Shown: positions 24,401 to 31,625 of the stretch, piece after piece
How the letters are laid out: each line of letters opens with the position of its first letter
How positions within the stretch are numbered: position 1 is the stretch's first letter
Source: Leifsonia shinshuensis
GTDB lineage: Bacteria; Actinomycetota; Actinomycetes; Actinomycetales; Microbacteriaceae
DNA: 64,000 nucleotides
Assembly: GCF_022606355.1 (NCBI RefSeq)
Contig: NZ_JAHHZQ010000003.1
Location: 496,001 to 560,000 of the forward strand
Direction: 5' to 3'
The notes under the pieces: generated by a model
Databases searched by the model: none
The model's input: only the letters and a program-made list of their open reading frames with translations
What the model was told of the DNA's origin: nothing
Translations under genes and position numbers: made by a program

Positions 24401-25952
24401 AGGTCGACTGGATGCCCGACCCGAGTGCCACCATCTCGTCGTCGAAGTAGTAGTAGCTCTTCTGTGCTTGCGTCCCGACGCGGTCCAAGCTCTCCACGGT
24501 CGCCCCGTAGCTGCCGTCCGAGACGCCGCCCGTGAACGCGCCGCCGTTGGCCGAGCGACCGTTCGGGCCGAGAGTGGTCTCCTTCACGTACGGGACGGTC
24601 GTGCCCGGGTAGTGGAACCAGTCGAACGCCGGTCCCAGGTCCGTGTACTCCTTGTTCGTCACCTGGATCGCCGTGGTGCCGGTGCGGTTCCAGACGACCT
24701 CGTTGCCGACGTCCTTGCGGATGGTCGAGCGGTACTCGCTGCCGACGGTGCGGTTGGAGTTCAGCCCGGTCACGATTCCGTAGTCCGCCCGCTGGTGCGA
24801 GGAGAACTCCGACCGCCAGAAGTACGTGTCGCCGATCGCCCCATTGCCGGCCGTCTTGCCGCGGATGTTGTCCGCCAGCTCGCGGTAGTCGGTCGCGTAG
24901 AGCGGGTCGGTGCGCGCCATCCGGTCCAGCGGGTCGAGGAACACCGCAGCGTAGCTGGTGACCCCGTCGACGGTGGTCGCCGGGCGGTACAGGAGGTAGA
25001 GCATCTGGAGCTCGCCGCGGATGAGCCAGCGGGTGCCGTCGATGATGTAGAACGCGATCGTGTCGAGCTGGTCGCGGGTGAACGCGAGGCTCGTGCCGCG
25101 GGCGGAGTCCGCCCACATCGCCACCATGGTGAACAGAGCCATGCCGTAGCCCTCGCTGTAGAGCTGCGCTCCGTGCGCCCAGAACGTCGCGTCCGGCTGC
25201 ACGGCCTCCTGCACGGTGCCGGAGTCGTCCACAGCGACGGTCTGCACCATCGTTGCGAACCCGGCGCTGATCGCCGCGGCATCGCGGGTGGCGAGGGCCT
25301 TGTAGAGGTAGTCGGACGTGCGCCAGGCGCCATTCGCGCCGGCGGGGTCGAGCTTGCCCTGGTTGTGCTTGATGGCCAGGGCGGCGGCATCCGGGCTGAG
25401 CGCGTCGCCCACGAAGATCGAGATGCGGCCCATGGCGATGGACTCGCCGATCTCGGTCTCCCACCAGTTCGTGTTGCCGGGGTTCACCTGGTCCCAGTAC
25501 GCCAGCGCGCGCTCCTCCGCCCCGATCAGGGAGGCGTCGTGGTAGCCCTTCTGCGTCTTGTCCTGGTAGGCCTGCGCGATCGCGACCATCCGGTAGAGCG
25601 CCTTGTAGGCGTCCCACGTCTTACCGTTCGCCGAGCTCGTCGTGTCCTGGTAGTTCACGTCCGACCACGAGCCGTCGGCGTTCTGCGACGCGACGTAGTC
25701 CTGCGCGTTCGACGTCTGTGCCAGGTAGATGCCGTTCGCGATCTGCACCTCGTCGCCCTGGCTCAGGTAGTAGTCCTGCAGCCGCGAGACGATCGTGGAG
25801 ACGTCGGTCTGGAGATCCGCCGCCTGAGCGGGGACCGCGAGGCCGGCTGCGCTCAGGACAGCGGCGAGGAGGAACGCCGCGACAGCCGAGAGGCGGCCGC
25901 GACGCAGGAGCGAGGAGCGTGGGGCGTTCGGTGATTCCGGGTGACGCGTCAT
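21462..25952 (-). CDS. Secreted modular polysaccharide lyase family 8 enzyme with CBM5/12 repeats
   Basis: 1496 residues. Signal peptide 1-44 (ends VPAQAAD). An alpha-toroid catalytic domain has NWWETEIG (163-170), catalytic Asn in PAGANGAWRTSD (about 207) and His260/Tyr269 in FWAHGAQLYSEGYG, the PL8 Asn-His-Tyr set. Central and C-terminal beta domains run to about 780. Then come two F5/8 discoidin-type modules (VNLALGAPTTAS; VNLAQGKPTTADS), a helical FIVAR-like segment, an Ig-like module (VTAKWGTAAKVTVTVTS) and three CBM5/12 repeats, each with W-x-x-G-x-x-V/A-x-Y-x-G. PL8 members cut hyaluronan, chondroitin or xanthan by beta-elimination; the target here is unproven. Confidence 0.88.
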   Translation of the reverse strand: MTRHPESPNAPRSSLLRRGRLSAVAAFLLAAVLSAAGLAVPAQAADLQTDVSTIVSRLQDYYLSQGDEVQIANGIYLAQTSNAQDYVASQNADGSWSDVNYQDTTSSANGKTWDAYKALYRMVAIAQAYQDKTQKGYHDASLIGAEERALAYWDQVNPGNTNWWETEIGESIAMGRISIFVGDALSPDAAALAIKHNQGKLDPAGANGAWRTSDYLYKALATRDAAAISAGFATMVQTVAVDDSGTVQEAVQPDATFWAHGAQLYSEGYGMALFTMVAMWADSARGTSLAFTRDQLDTIAFYIIDGTRWLIRGELQMLYLLYRPATTVDGVTSYAAVFLDPLDRMARTDPLYATDYRELADNIRGKTAGNGAIGDTYFWRSEFSSHQRADYGIVTGLNSNRTVGSEYRSTIRKDVGNEVVWNRTGTTAIQVTNKEYTDLGPAFDWFHYPGTTVPYVKETTLGPNGRSANGGAFTGGVSDGSYGATVESLDRVGTQAQKSYYYFDDEMVALGSGIQSTSTAPIHTTVNQVSAKSNATVDGQKVAAGTDGQVVQNPSWAYNDKVGYVFPSGQPVTVSDKTQTGSYYGDQPESHDAFTLYFDHGTAPKNAGYEYIVLPAKTAAQTQAYAASPAVKILRNDTSVQAVQHAGLKRTMATFYQAGSLDLGDGRTLTVSRPSIVMLDESSGTPVVSLSNPSQPGLLVDVTLSGGAGTSHGTFVLGSGANLGKTVTEPLAADDPNGSPFVVRLAAGSYAMGADVDWGTDYASRYLVQTSTDGANWTDQKMVQNPSGGHQHVDFPATAANFVRVLPLDGPRAGSFSIAKLTPVSSVNLALGAPTTASDGTGPGSATDANLTTRWIADRTGSPDTSWLQVDLGTVQKIGAVRLYWEASYASQYKIQVSDDGTTWRDAYATPAAGSDGGTDLVALNATGRYVRMQTVKRALTTYGVSVWEFEVFGDSAITTAPTTTGRVNLAQGKPTTADSVYNNLANVQPTAATDGSKTTKWSSARPTGAAPYTNRNWLQVDLGSVQPVSQAVVEWETGNSTDYQLEGSVNGTDWTPLAHVQNSGTADHRRDTTDFAVAEVRYVRVIGSPSTKYGLNIWEFEVYGGYSLSCTAPVKADRDGVATATATITPVMSGDAIAAYSLDPGVAAVAATPQATADGRITVDLKTGAPGNTSLLIAHAAGDEFVWCPVSVAVDTTVLQALVERADGLDSTVYSATSWSPLIPALEAAKVTLKATGATQAVIDARASALKAALDGLKATATVGAADVTAKWGTAAKVTVTVTSALPVNGQVALTEGDTDRGLATLVDGVAEFTLPVGLAAGDHTMTATFRGSETVEGASASMTVAVALPAAWSKTTSYKTGDIVSYNGSVYKAGWSTKGEQPGSSNTGAWQELAMTESGAAVWTRSRVFNAGDTVVYQGKTFRADWYTRNEVPGSVTGPWEEIATAPDGTALWTPSRVFNAGDRASYNGVVYVAKWYSRNQAPGAANGPWAVAG

Positions 25953-25988
25953 TGCGTGGACTCCTTGTTCGCGGGGAGGGTGCGGGGG

Positions 25989-27074
25989 TCAGAGGGTGCG
26001 GACCAGGCGGGCCACCGAGATCCGGGTGTCCGCCGCTCCGTAGAAGACGAAGTACTCGTCCCCGATCCGCTCGATCGCGGTGGGGAACACGACGTTGGCC
26101 ACGGTTCCCGCGGTCTCGTCTGCGGTCTCGGGTGCCAGCAGGGGTTCGCTCGTGCGGGCGAGCACGCGCGAGGGGTCGTCGGCATCGAGCAGCATCGCGC
26201 CGACGACGTACCGCACGCTGAACGCCTGCGGCACGAACGAGCCGCCGGGCAGCGATCCGGTGACGCCGTGATGGAGGACGAGCCAGCCCTCCGGCACCCG
26301 CAGCGGAGCGGGACCTGCGCCGATCTTCAGCGCTTCCCACTCGAACGCGGGGCCCGCGACGAAACGGTGCGCGCCCGGACGGGTGAGCGCCGCCAGGTCC
26401 TGCACGGCGGCGTCGACGGGGACATAGGAGATCCAGATGCTCGCCCGCTCGTCCGTGACGCCGGCGGGCAGTGGCGGACGCTCCGACGGCCGGACGAATC
26501 CGAAGTCCCACATCGGGCGGTGCAGCAGCGCGAGGCTCGGCCGGCCCTCGGGATCGGGCACGATCTCGGGGAAGAACACGACGTCCTTGTTCGGGAAGAG
26601 ATTCAGGTCGGTGTCGAGCGTGTCGTCGTACTCGAACTGGATCGGGCCGAGCCGTCGCCACGTGCGGCCGTCGGCCGAGACCGCCAGCGCGGGCTTCGGC
26701 CCGAGGGGGCCGAACGCGACGTAGCTCATCACGTGGACGCCGAGGTCCTTCAGGTGGGTGATGCGCGGGTCCTCGACGCCGCCGTGGTCGGTGCCGTGCT
26801 CCCAGCCGCGCTCGGCCTCCAGCGCGATCTCCAGCTCGCCGACGCCGGACGGCACCCCGTCGGTCACCACGACCCTGGCCCGCCCGATCCGGGAGACGTT
26901 CTGCTCGGCGACCAGCCGCGGGAAGAGGTGCACCGTCCCGTCGGCGTCCTGCACCGTCGCGGGGTTGAGCACTCCCTCGGCCTGATGCGGATCGGCCGGA
27001 TCCGGCTCCATGACAGTGCCCACGCGCTCCAGCGCGTACGGGATGGTGGCGGTGGCGGCGATGGTGGTGGACAC
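25989..27074 (-). CDS. GH130 family beta-mannoside phosphorylase-like enzyme
   Basis: 361 residues from the GTG at 27074 (AGAGG 5 bases upstream; an in-frame extension to 27263 is repeat sequence). GH130 motifs: EGVLNPATVQDADG near 27, HGGVEDPRITH (catalytic Asp region), NLFPNKDVVFFPE, and the C-terminal VVFPTAIERIGDEYFVFYGAAD. These cytoplasmic enzymes phosphorolyse beta-mannosides, releasing mannose-1-phosphate. Encoded between the permeases and the PL8 lyase, it suggests the polysaccharide has a mannose-containing repeat such as a xanthan side chain (inference). Confidence 0.85.
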   Translation of the reverse strand: MSTTIAATATIPYALERVGTVMEPDPADPHQAEGVLNPATVQDADGTVHLFPRLVAEQNVSRIGRARVVVTDGVPSGVGELEIALEAERGWEHGTDHGGVEDPRITHLKDLGVHVMSYVAFGPLGPKPALAVSADGRTWRRLGPIQFEYDDTLDTDLNLFPNKDVVFFPEIVPDPEGRPSLALLHRPMWDFGFVRPSERPPLPAGVTDERASIWISYVPVDAAVQDLAALTRPGAHRFVAGPAFEWEALKIGAGPAPLRVPEGWLVLHHGVTGSLPGGSFVPQAFSVRYVVGAMLLDADDPSRVLARTSEPLLAPETADETAGTVANVVFPTAIERIGDEYFVFYGAADTRISVARLVRTL

Positions 27075-27104
27075 GGAACCTCTCTTGCGGATGTCGTTGC
27101 GAGT

Positions 27105-27149
27105 GGAGCGGATGGAGCTGATGGAGCGGACGGAACGGACGGAGCGGAT
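27105..27149. repeat. Five tandem 9-bp repeats
   Basis: Units GGAGCGGAT, GGAGCTGAT, GGAGCGGAC, GGAACGGAC, GGAGCGGAT run head to tail in the 77-base gap between the permease stop and the GH130 start, within the GH130 leader. Confidence 0.75.
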
Positions 27150-27151
27150 GG

Positions 27152-28030
27152 TCAGCCCTTGACGGCGCCGACGACGCCGTTGACCAGGTAGCGCTGGATG
27201 AAGATGTAGCCGATGATGAGGGGCGCCGCGACGATGAAGGTCGCGGCCGCGAGCAGCGGCCACTGGTTGCCGTAGGTCCCCTTGAAGGCGTAGAGGCCCA
27301 CCGTCACGGGGAACTTGGTGGGATCGGCGAGGAGGACGGTGGCGAGGATGATCTCGTTCCAGATCCAGACCGCCTGCAGGATGAACACGGTCACGAGCGC
27401 CGGCCGCGCCAGCGGCAGGATGAACGTGAAGAGGTAGCGCCAGTAGCCCACGCCGTCCATCGCTGCCGCCTCGTCGAGCTCACGGGGGATGGACCTCACG
27501 AAGCCGCTGAGCAGCAGCGGCCCGACGCCCACGCCGACGCCGATCAGCAGGATGTAGCCGAGCTGGGTGTCGTACAGCCCCAGGCGCAGGAGCAGCTGGA
27601 ACTGGGTGATGAGCGCGTTGGGGAGGAACAGCACGAGCACGAACACGACCGTCCAGTACTTGGCGCCTCGGATGTAGCCGCGGGCGACCGGGAAGGACAG
27701 CACCAGCGTCAGCAGCGTGCCGATCGCGGATCCCGCGGCGGTGTAGAGCACGCTGTTCAGGATGTACGCGCCGAAGTCGCCCTTCTCCCACGCGGTGGCG
27801 AAGTTGCCCCACTGGGGATCCGACACGATCCCGACCGGGTTCGCCGCGAACTCGGCCTGCGACTTGAGCGCGGTGTTGAGCAGGTAGAGCAGCGGGAACA
27901 GGAACACGATCATCAGGATGAGCGCGCAGATGTATGCGCCGATCGGCATACGCCGGCGTCGACGCCCGCGGACGACCTCCCGCGAGCCGGTCGTCGCGAC
28001 GGTCAGGGTCTCGGAGGTGGTGGTCGTCAC
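27152..28030 (-). CDS. Sugar ABC transporter permease, MalG type (PL8 locus)
   Basis: 292 residues from the GTG at 28030, overlapping the previous TGA (GTGA). Six TM segments; a basic start RGRRRRRMPIG; EAA loop DEAAAMDGVGYWRYLFTFI. Forms the importer channel with the MalF-type partner for lyase products. The frame stays open to 29611, but the upstream part is a shadow. No ATPase gene accompanies it. Confidence 0.88.
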   Translation of the reverse strand: MTTTTSETLTVATTGSREVVRGRRRRRMPIGAYICALILMIVFLFPLLYLLNTALKSQAEFAANPVGIVSDPQWGNFATAWEKGDFGAYILNSVLYTAAGSAIGTLLTLVLSFPVARGYIRGAKYWTVVFVLVLFLPNALITQFQLLLRLGLYDTQLGYILLIGVGVGVGPLLLSGFVRSIPRELDEAAAMDGVGYWRYLFTFILPLARPALVTVFILQAVWIWNEIILATVLLADPTKFPVTVGLYAFKGTYGNQWPLLAAATFIVAAPLIIGYIFIQRYLVNGVVGAVKG

Positions 28031-28938
28031 AGCTTCGCCTCCCGTCGGCGGAGGATGGCCAGGGCGATGATCGAGACGATCGCGACGAGCACGAACTGGA
28101 CCATCGAGACGGCGGCCGCGTAGCCCTGCGACTGCGAGAGGGTGGTTCCCGACGCCCCGCCGAAGCCCTGCACATAGACGAGCAGGGAGAGTACCTGGGT
28201 CGAGCGGTTGTTGGGCCCGCTGAGCACGTAGATGAGCTGGTAGCTCTGGAGGGCGTTCACGATGCCGAGCAGCACGTTCGCCGTGATGGACGGTGCGAGC
28301 AGGGGCACGGTGACGCTGCGGAAGCGCTGCCAGCCGCTGGCGCCGTCGATCTCGGCAGCCTCGTAGAGCTCTTCGGGAATCGCCTGAAGACCCGAGAGGA
28401 AGATGATCACGGAGACGCCCAGCACCATCCACACCTGCACCACGATCACCAGCGTCAGCGCGAGGTGGGGGTCGCCGAAGAACGCCGAGTGCCCTCCGAA
28501 GAGGTCGAGCACCGAGGCGGCAGGGCCGCCGCTGACGTTGAAGATCAGCGACCACACCAGGCCGGTCACCGTCACGCCCAGGATCGTGGGCATGAAGACG
28601 ACGGCGCGGTAGAAGTCGCGACCCTTGAGGCGGCGGTTCAGCAGCACGGCGACGGCCAGGGCGACCACGATCTGGAGGACGGTGCTCACCACGGCGAAGA
28701 TCACCGTGTTCCGCAGCGCGTTGGCGCTGTCGGCCCACTTGGCGGGTGAGAAGAAGTCGACGTAGTTCTGGATGCCGACGAAATTGATGGGCAGGCCCGG
28801 GAGCCCGCGCAGGTCGGTGAACGAGGCGATCAGTACGCCGACCGCCGGGACGAAGCCGAATACGCCCAGCAGGAGCATCCCGAGCCCGAAGGTGATGCGC
28901 ACCGGTGTTCGGCGTGGGAAGGGGAACGATTCTGTCAT
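28027..28938 (-). CDS. Sugar ABC transporter permease, MalF type (PL8 locus)
   Basis: 303 residues with six TM segments, starting MTESFPFPRRTPVRITFG. The EAA motif YEAAEIDGASGWQRFRSVTV lies near residue 195. It follows the binding-protein gene after a strong hairpin and is translationally coupled to the next permease. It carries oligosaccharide inward with the shared ATPase. The products of PL8 action are the probable cargo (inference from neighbours). Confidence 0.88.
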   Translation of the reverse strand: MTESFPFPRRTPVRITFGLGMLLLGVFGFVPAVGVLIASFTDLRGLPGLPINFVGIQNYVDFFSPAKWADSANALRNTVIFAVVSTVLQIVVALAVAVLLNRRLKGRDFYRAVVFMPTILGVTVTGLVWSLIFNVSGGPAASVLDLFGGHSAFFGDPHLALTLVIVVQVWMVLGVSVIIFLSGLQAIPEELYEAAEIDGASGWQRFRSVTVPLLAPSITANVLLGIVNALQSYQLIYVLSGPNNRSTQVLSLLVYVQGFGGASGTTLSQSQGYAAAVSMVQFVLVAIVSIIALAILRRREAKL

Positions 28939-28958
28939 GTGTCTCTCGACTCACGAGG

Positions 28959-28989
28959 GGGCGGTCCGCGGTGGATACGCGGACCGCCC
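28959..28989 (-). terminator. Intercistronic hairpin between binding protein and permeases (PL8 locus)
   Basis: GGGCGGTCCGCG and CGCGGACCGCCC form a perfect 12-bp stem with a 7-base loop, at the same position as the hairpin in the fructan operon. Confidence 0.65.
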
Positions 28990-29001
28990 GTCTCGAAAGG
29001 G

Positions 29002-30333
29002 TCAGCCCGCCGCCGACCACGCCTTCTGAGCCGCCTGCGCGGCCTGTTCGGGCGTGTCGGAACCGAGCGGGGTCAGTGCCGGGTAGTTGAACGGGAAGAC
29101 CGCGTCCTGCCCGGCCTTGTTGTTGGCGAACCAGATCTGGTCCCAGGCCGGCTCGTACGACTTGGTGTAGCCGGCGATCGACTGGAGGAACGCGCTGGTC
29201 GAGATCCCGGGCTGGGCCGAGGAGAAGCCCGACTTCTTCAGGAAGAGCTCGTAGTTCTTCTTGTCGGAGAAGAACTTCAGCCAGGCGAGCGCGGCCGTCT
29301 TGTTCTTGGCCGAGGCGGGAACGGCCAGCTGGAGCTCCGTCTTGCCGTTGAGGAGGGCGTTGTCCGTTGCGTCGTCCGAGCCGGGGAACGGGAAGTAGCC
29401 GTAGTCGAACGAGCCCGCGACAGCGGCGTCGATCGTCGGCTGGTCCCAGGTGCCGTCGACCGTCATCGCGAAGTCGCCTGCTGCGAAGCCCGACGGGATC
29501 GATGTGTAGTCGGCGCCCGCAGCACCCTGCTGCAAGTTCTTCAGCACGTACTCGGTCTGTTCGAGCACCTTGACCTCGGTGGGGTCGGTGAGCTTGGCCT
29601 TGTTCGTCCACAGCTCCTTCGCCAGCTGCTGCTTGTCGGAGGTCGCGGGGTAGAGCGAGGCGACGGAGGCGAGCATCGGCAGGCCGGCGGGCCAGCTGTC
29701 TTTACCGCCCATGCCGAACGGCGTGATGCTCTTCGCCTTGAGGGCGTCGACCACGGCGGTGAACTCGCTCCACCTGGTGGGCACCTTCAGGCCGTTGTCG
29801 GCGAAGATCTTCTTGTTGTAGAAGACGCCGGTGTAGTAGCTGACGCCGGTCGGCACGGCGTACTGCTTGCCGTCGATGGCCTGGGAGTCGAGGAGGCTGG
29901 GCGTGTACTGCTTGAGGAACGACTCGCCGCTGAGGTCGACCAGTCCGCCCGCCTTCGCCAGCCGGGCGTCGTCGGTGGCCGCGTCCTTCGCGTACGAGGG
30001 CGTCTCCGTCAGGCCCTTCACGACGAACAGGTCGAGGTTGCCCGCCGTGAGCCGCGACGACTTCGTCGCCGGGTAGTTGTCGTTCGACACAGTCGAGAAG
30101 ACCACGTCGACCTTCGGGTACTGCTTCTCGAATGCGTCGTTGATCGCCCGGAACCCGGCGTCGGTCGCGTCGCTGCTCGAGACGAGGAGCTGCAGCTTCC
30201 CGCTCGGTTCGGCGCTGTTCGACGACCCGCCGCCGCCGGAGCAGGCGGCCAGCGCGCCGATCGTGGTCACGGCGACGATCCCGGCGAACAACCGCCGGTT
30301 CAGGATCGTGCCTCGCAACCTCTTCGTTGCCAT
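29002..30333 (-). CDS. Extracellular sugar-binding lipoprotein (PL8 locus)
   Basis: 443 residues. Lipoprotein signal with lipobox LAAC (Cys31) after NRRLFAGIVAVTTIGALAAC, then a Gly/Ser linker and a family-1 binding fold: LQLLVSSSDATDAG, VDVVFSTVSNDNYPA, MTVDGTWDQPTID and the C-terminal EQAAQAAQKAW. It captures the uronic or mannose-containing oligosaccharides released outside (inference). GAGGAG precedes the ATG at 30333; the promoter region holds two perfect palindromes. Confidence 0.9.
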   Translation of the reverse strand: MATKRLRGTILNRRLFAGIVAVTTIGALAACSGGGGSSNSAEPSGKLQLLVSSSDATDAGFRAINDAFEKQYPKVDVVFSTVSNDNYPATKSSRLTAGNLDLFVVKGLTETPSYAKDAATDDARLAKAGGLVDLSGESFLKQYTPSLLDSQAIDGKQYAVPTGVSYYTGVFYNKKIFADNGLKVPTRWSEFTAVVDALKAKSITPFGMGGKDSWPAGLPMLASVASLYPATSDKQQLAKELWTNKAKLTDPTEVKVLEQTEYVLKNLQQGAAGADYTSIPSGFAAGDFAMTVDGTWDQPTIDAAVAGSFDYGYFPFPGSDDATDNALLNGKTELQLAVPASAKNKTAALAWLKFFSDKKNYELFLKKSGFSSAQPGISTSAFLQSIAGYTKSYEPAWDQIWFANNKAGQDAVFPFNYPALTPLGSDTPEQAAQAAQKAWSAAG

Positions 30334-30392
30334 GTGATGTCTCCTCGTCGAGTTGCCAGAGTGCGTGGGAACGGGTTCGGTGATGCAGGTGA

Positions 30393-30404
30393 CGAAACGT
30401 TTCG
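30393..30404. promoter_or_regulatory. Palindromic LacI operator, PL8 site 1
   Basis: CGAAACGTTTCG, a perfect palindrome 60 bases before the binding-protein start. Confidence 0.7.
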
Positions 30405-30408
30405 TTTT

Positions 30409-30424
30409 ACCGAAACGTTTCGGT
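30409..30424. promoter_or_regulatory. Palindromic LacI operator, PL8 site 2
   Basis: ACCGAAACGTTTCGGT, a perfect 16-bp palindrome whose centre is 18 bases from site 1. The minus-strand TAAAAC between the two sites (30404-30409) could be the -10 box. Confidence 0.7.
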
Positions 30425-30480
30425 TGTGCTCATAGTGGCATGGCGGGAGGGAGGAGCGCAACTGCGATCCTCGCCGGTGC

Positions 30481-31506
30481 TCAGCGCGCGGCGGGCGCCG
30501 GGCCGGTCGATTCGCGGACGATCAGGTGCGCGTCCGAGACCCGGACGTCGGCGACGGCGCCGTTCTCGATCAGGTCGACGAGGAGCCGGCCCGCTTCCCG
30601 CCCCAGCTCCCGCGGGCTGGTGTGCACCGTCGTCAACGACGGACGCACGTACGTGCCGAGCCGGATGTCGTCGAAGCCCGCCACCGACAGCTCCCCCGGC
30701 ACGTCCACGCCGAGGTGCTGAGCCTGAGCGATCAGGCCGATCGCCGAGAGGTCGTTCGCGCACATCACCGCCGTGGGAGGTTCGGCCAGCGCGAGCAGGG
30801 CGGAGCCTGCGGAGGCGCCGCCGAGGTAGGTGAAATCGCCGGGTATCACCTGCCCGGGCGTGAGCCCGAGCTCGAGGGATGCTGCTCGCCAGGCGTTCTC
30901 GCGCTCCACCGAGTGGGTCATGTGAGGGCGGCCGCTGACGTACGCTATGCGGCGGTGCCCCAGCTCCACCAGGTGCCGCAGCGTCGCCCGGATCCCCGCA
31001 TCGGGGTCCTGGCGCACGGCGGGGATCGGGAAATCGGCACCCGGGTTGATCGCGACCGCCGGCAGGCCCAGCCTTCGGATCAGGGGAATGCGCGGGTCGT
31101 CCACCTCCAAGTCGTTGACCAGCACACCGTCGACACGACGGTCCGCCGCGAACTTCTCGTAACGCTGCAGCACCTTGTCCGACTCCGCGCTGATCTGCAG
31201 CACCAACGCGTACCCGCGCGGGTCGATCGCGTCCTCGATGCCACCGATGAAACCGCCGAAGAACGGGTCGAGCTCCAGCACGTCCGGATCGCGGTGCAGC
31301 ACCAGCCCGACCGTGAACGCGCGTCGCCCCGAGAGGCTCTTGCCGCGAAGCGAAGGCACGAAACCGAGGTCCGTCGCCACCTGGATGATGCGCTCACGCG
31401 TGACGTCCGAAACTCCGGGCCGACCGTTGAGCGCGCTCGAGACCGAGCTGATCGCGACGCCGGCCTTGTTGGCGACATCGACGATCGTCACCCGCTGATC
31501 AGCCAC
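30481..31506 (-). CDS. LacI family repressor of the PL8 locus
   Basis: 341 residues from the GTG at 31506 (AAGG 7 bases upstream). A LacI helix-turn-helix, VTIVDVANKAGVAISSVSS, then ALNGRPGVSDVTRERI and hinge LSGRRAFTVGL. The effector domain shows DGVLVNDL, LGHRRIAYVSGRP, VAGFDDIRLG and HTSPRELGREAG. Located at the head of the cluster on the same strand, it probably binds the twin palindromes at 30393-30424 between it and the binding-protein gene. Ligand unknown. A GTG six codons earlier is possible. Confidence 0.9.
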   Translation of the reverse strand: MADQRVTIVDVANKAGVAISSVSSALNGRPGVSDVTRERIIQVATDLGFVPSLRGKSLSGRRAFTVGLVLHRDPDVLELDPFFGGFIGGIEDAIDPRGYALVLQISAESDKVLQRYEKFAADRRVDGVLVNDLEVDDPRIPLIRRLGLPAVAINPGADFPIPAVRQDPDAGIRATLRHLVELGHRRIAYVSGRPHMTHSVERENAWRAASLELGLTPGQVIPGDFTYLGGASAGSALLALAEPPTAVMCANDLSAIGLIAQAQHLGVDVPGELSVAGFDDIRLGTYVRPSLTTVHTSPRELGREAGRLLVDLIENGAVADVRVSDAHLIVRESTGPAPAAR

Positions 31507-31539
31507 CGATCCGCCTTCCCTCACGTCTACGTCCAGCGT

Positions 31540-31563
31540 CGGACATCGTATTCCGAATGTCCG
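31540..31563. promoter_or_regulatory. Inverted repeat upstream of the PL8 LacI gene
   Basis: CGGACAT and ATGTCCG, 7-bp arms separated by 10 bases, 34 bases before the regulator start. Possibly an autoregulatory site; weak evidence. Confidence 0.3.
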
Positions 31564-31625
31564 TCGTCCGTCCGTACGCGCTCAGGTTACGTCACCTCCT
31601 TCCCAGAGGAGGCAGGCTCATCCGC

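Noticed and set aside
21279-25934. A 1551-residue plus-strand open frame
   Set aside because: It is the antisense of the PL8 gene: composition is Arg/Gly/Val-rich without domain signatures, as expected for high-GC antisense frames.
27105-27149. CRISPR-like array
   Set aside because: Units are only 9 bases with no spacers and no cas genes; simple tandem repeat.
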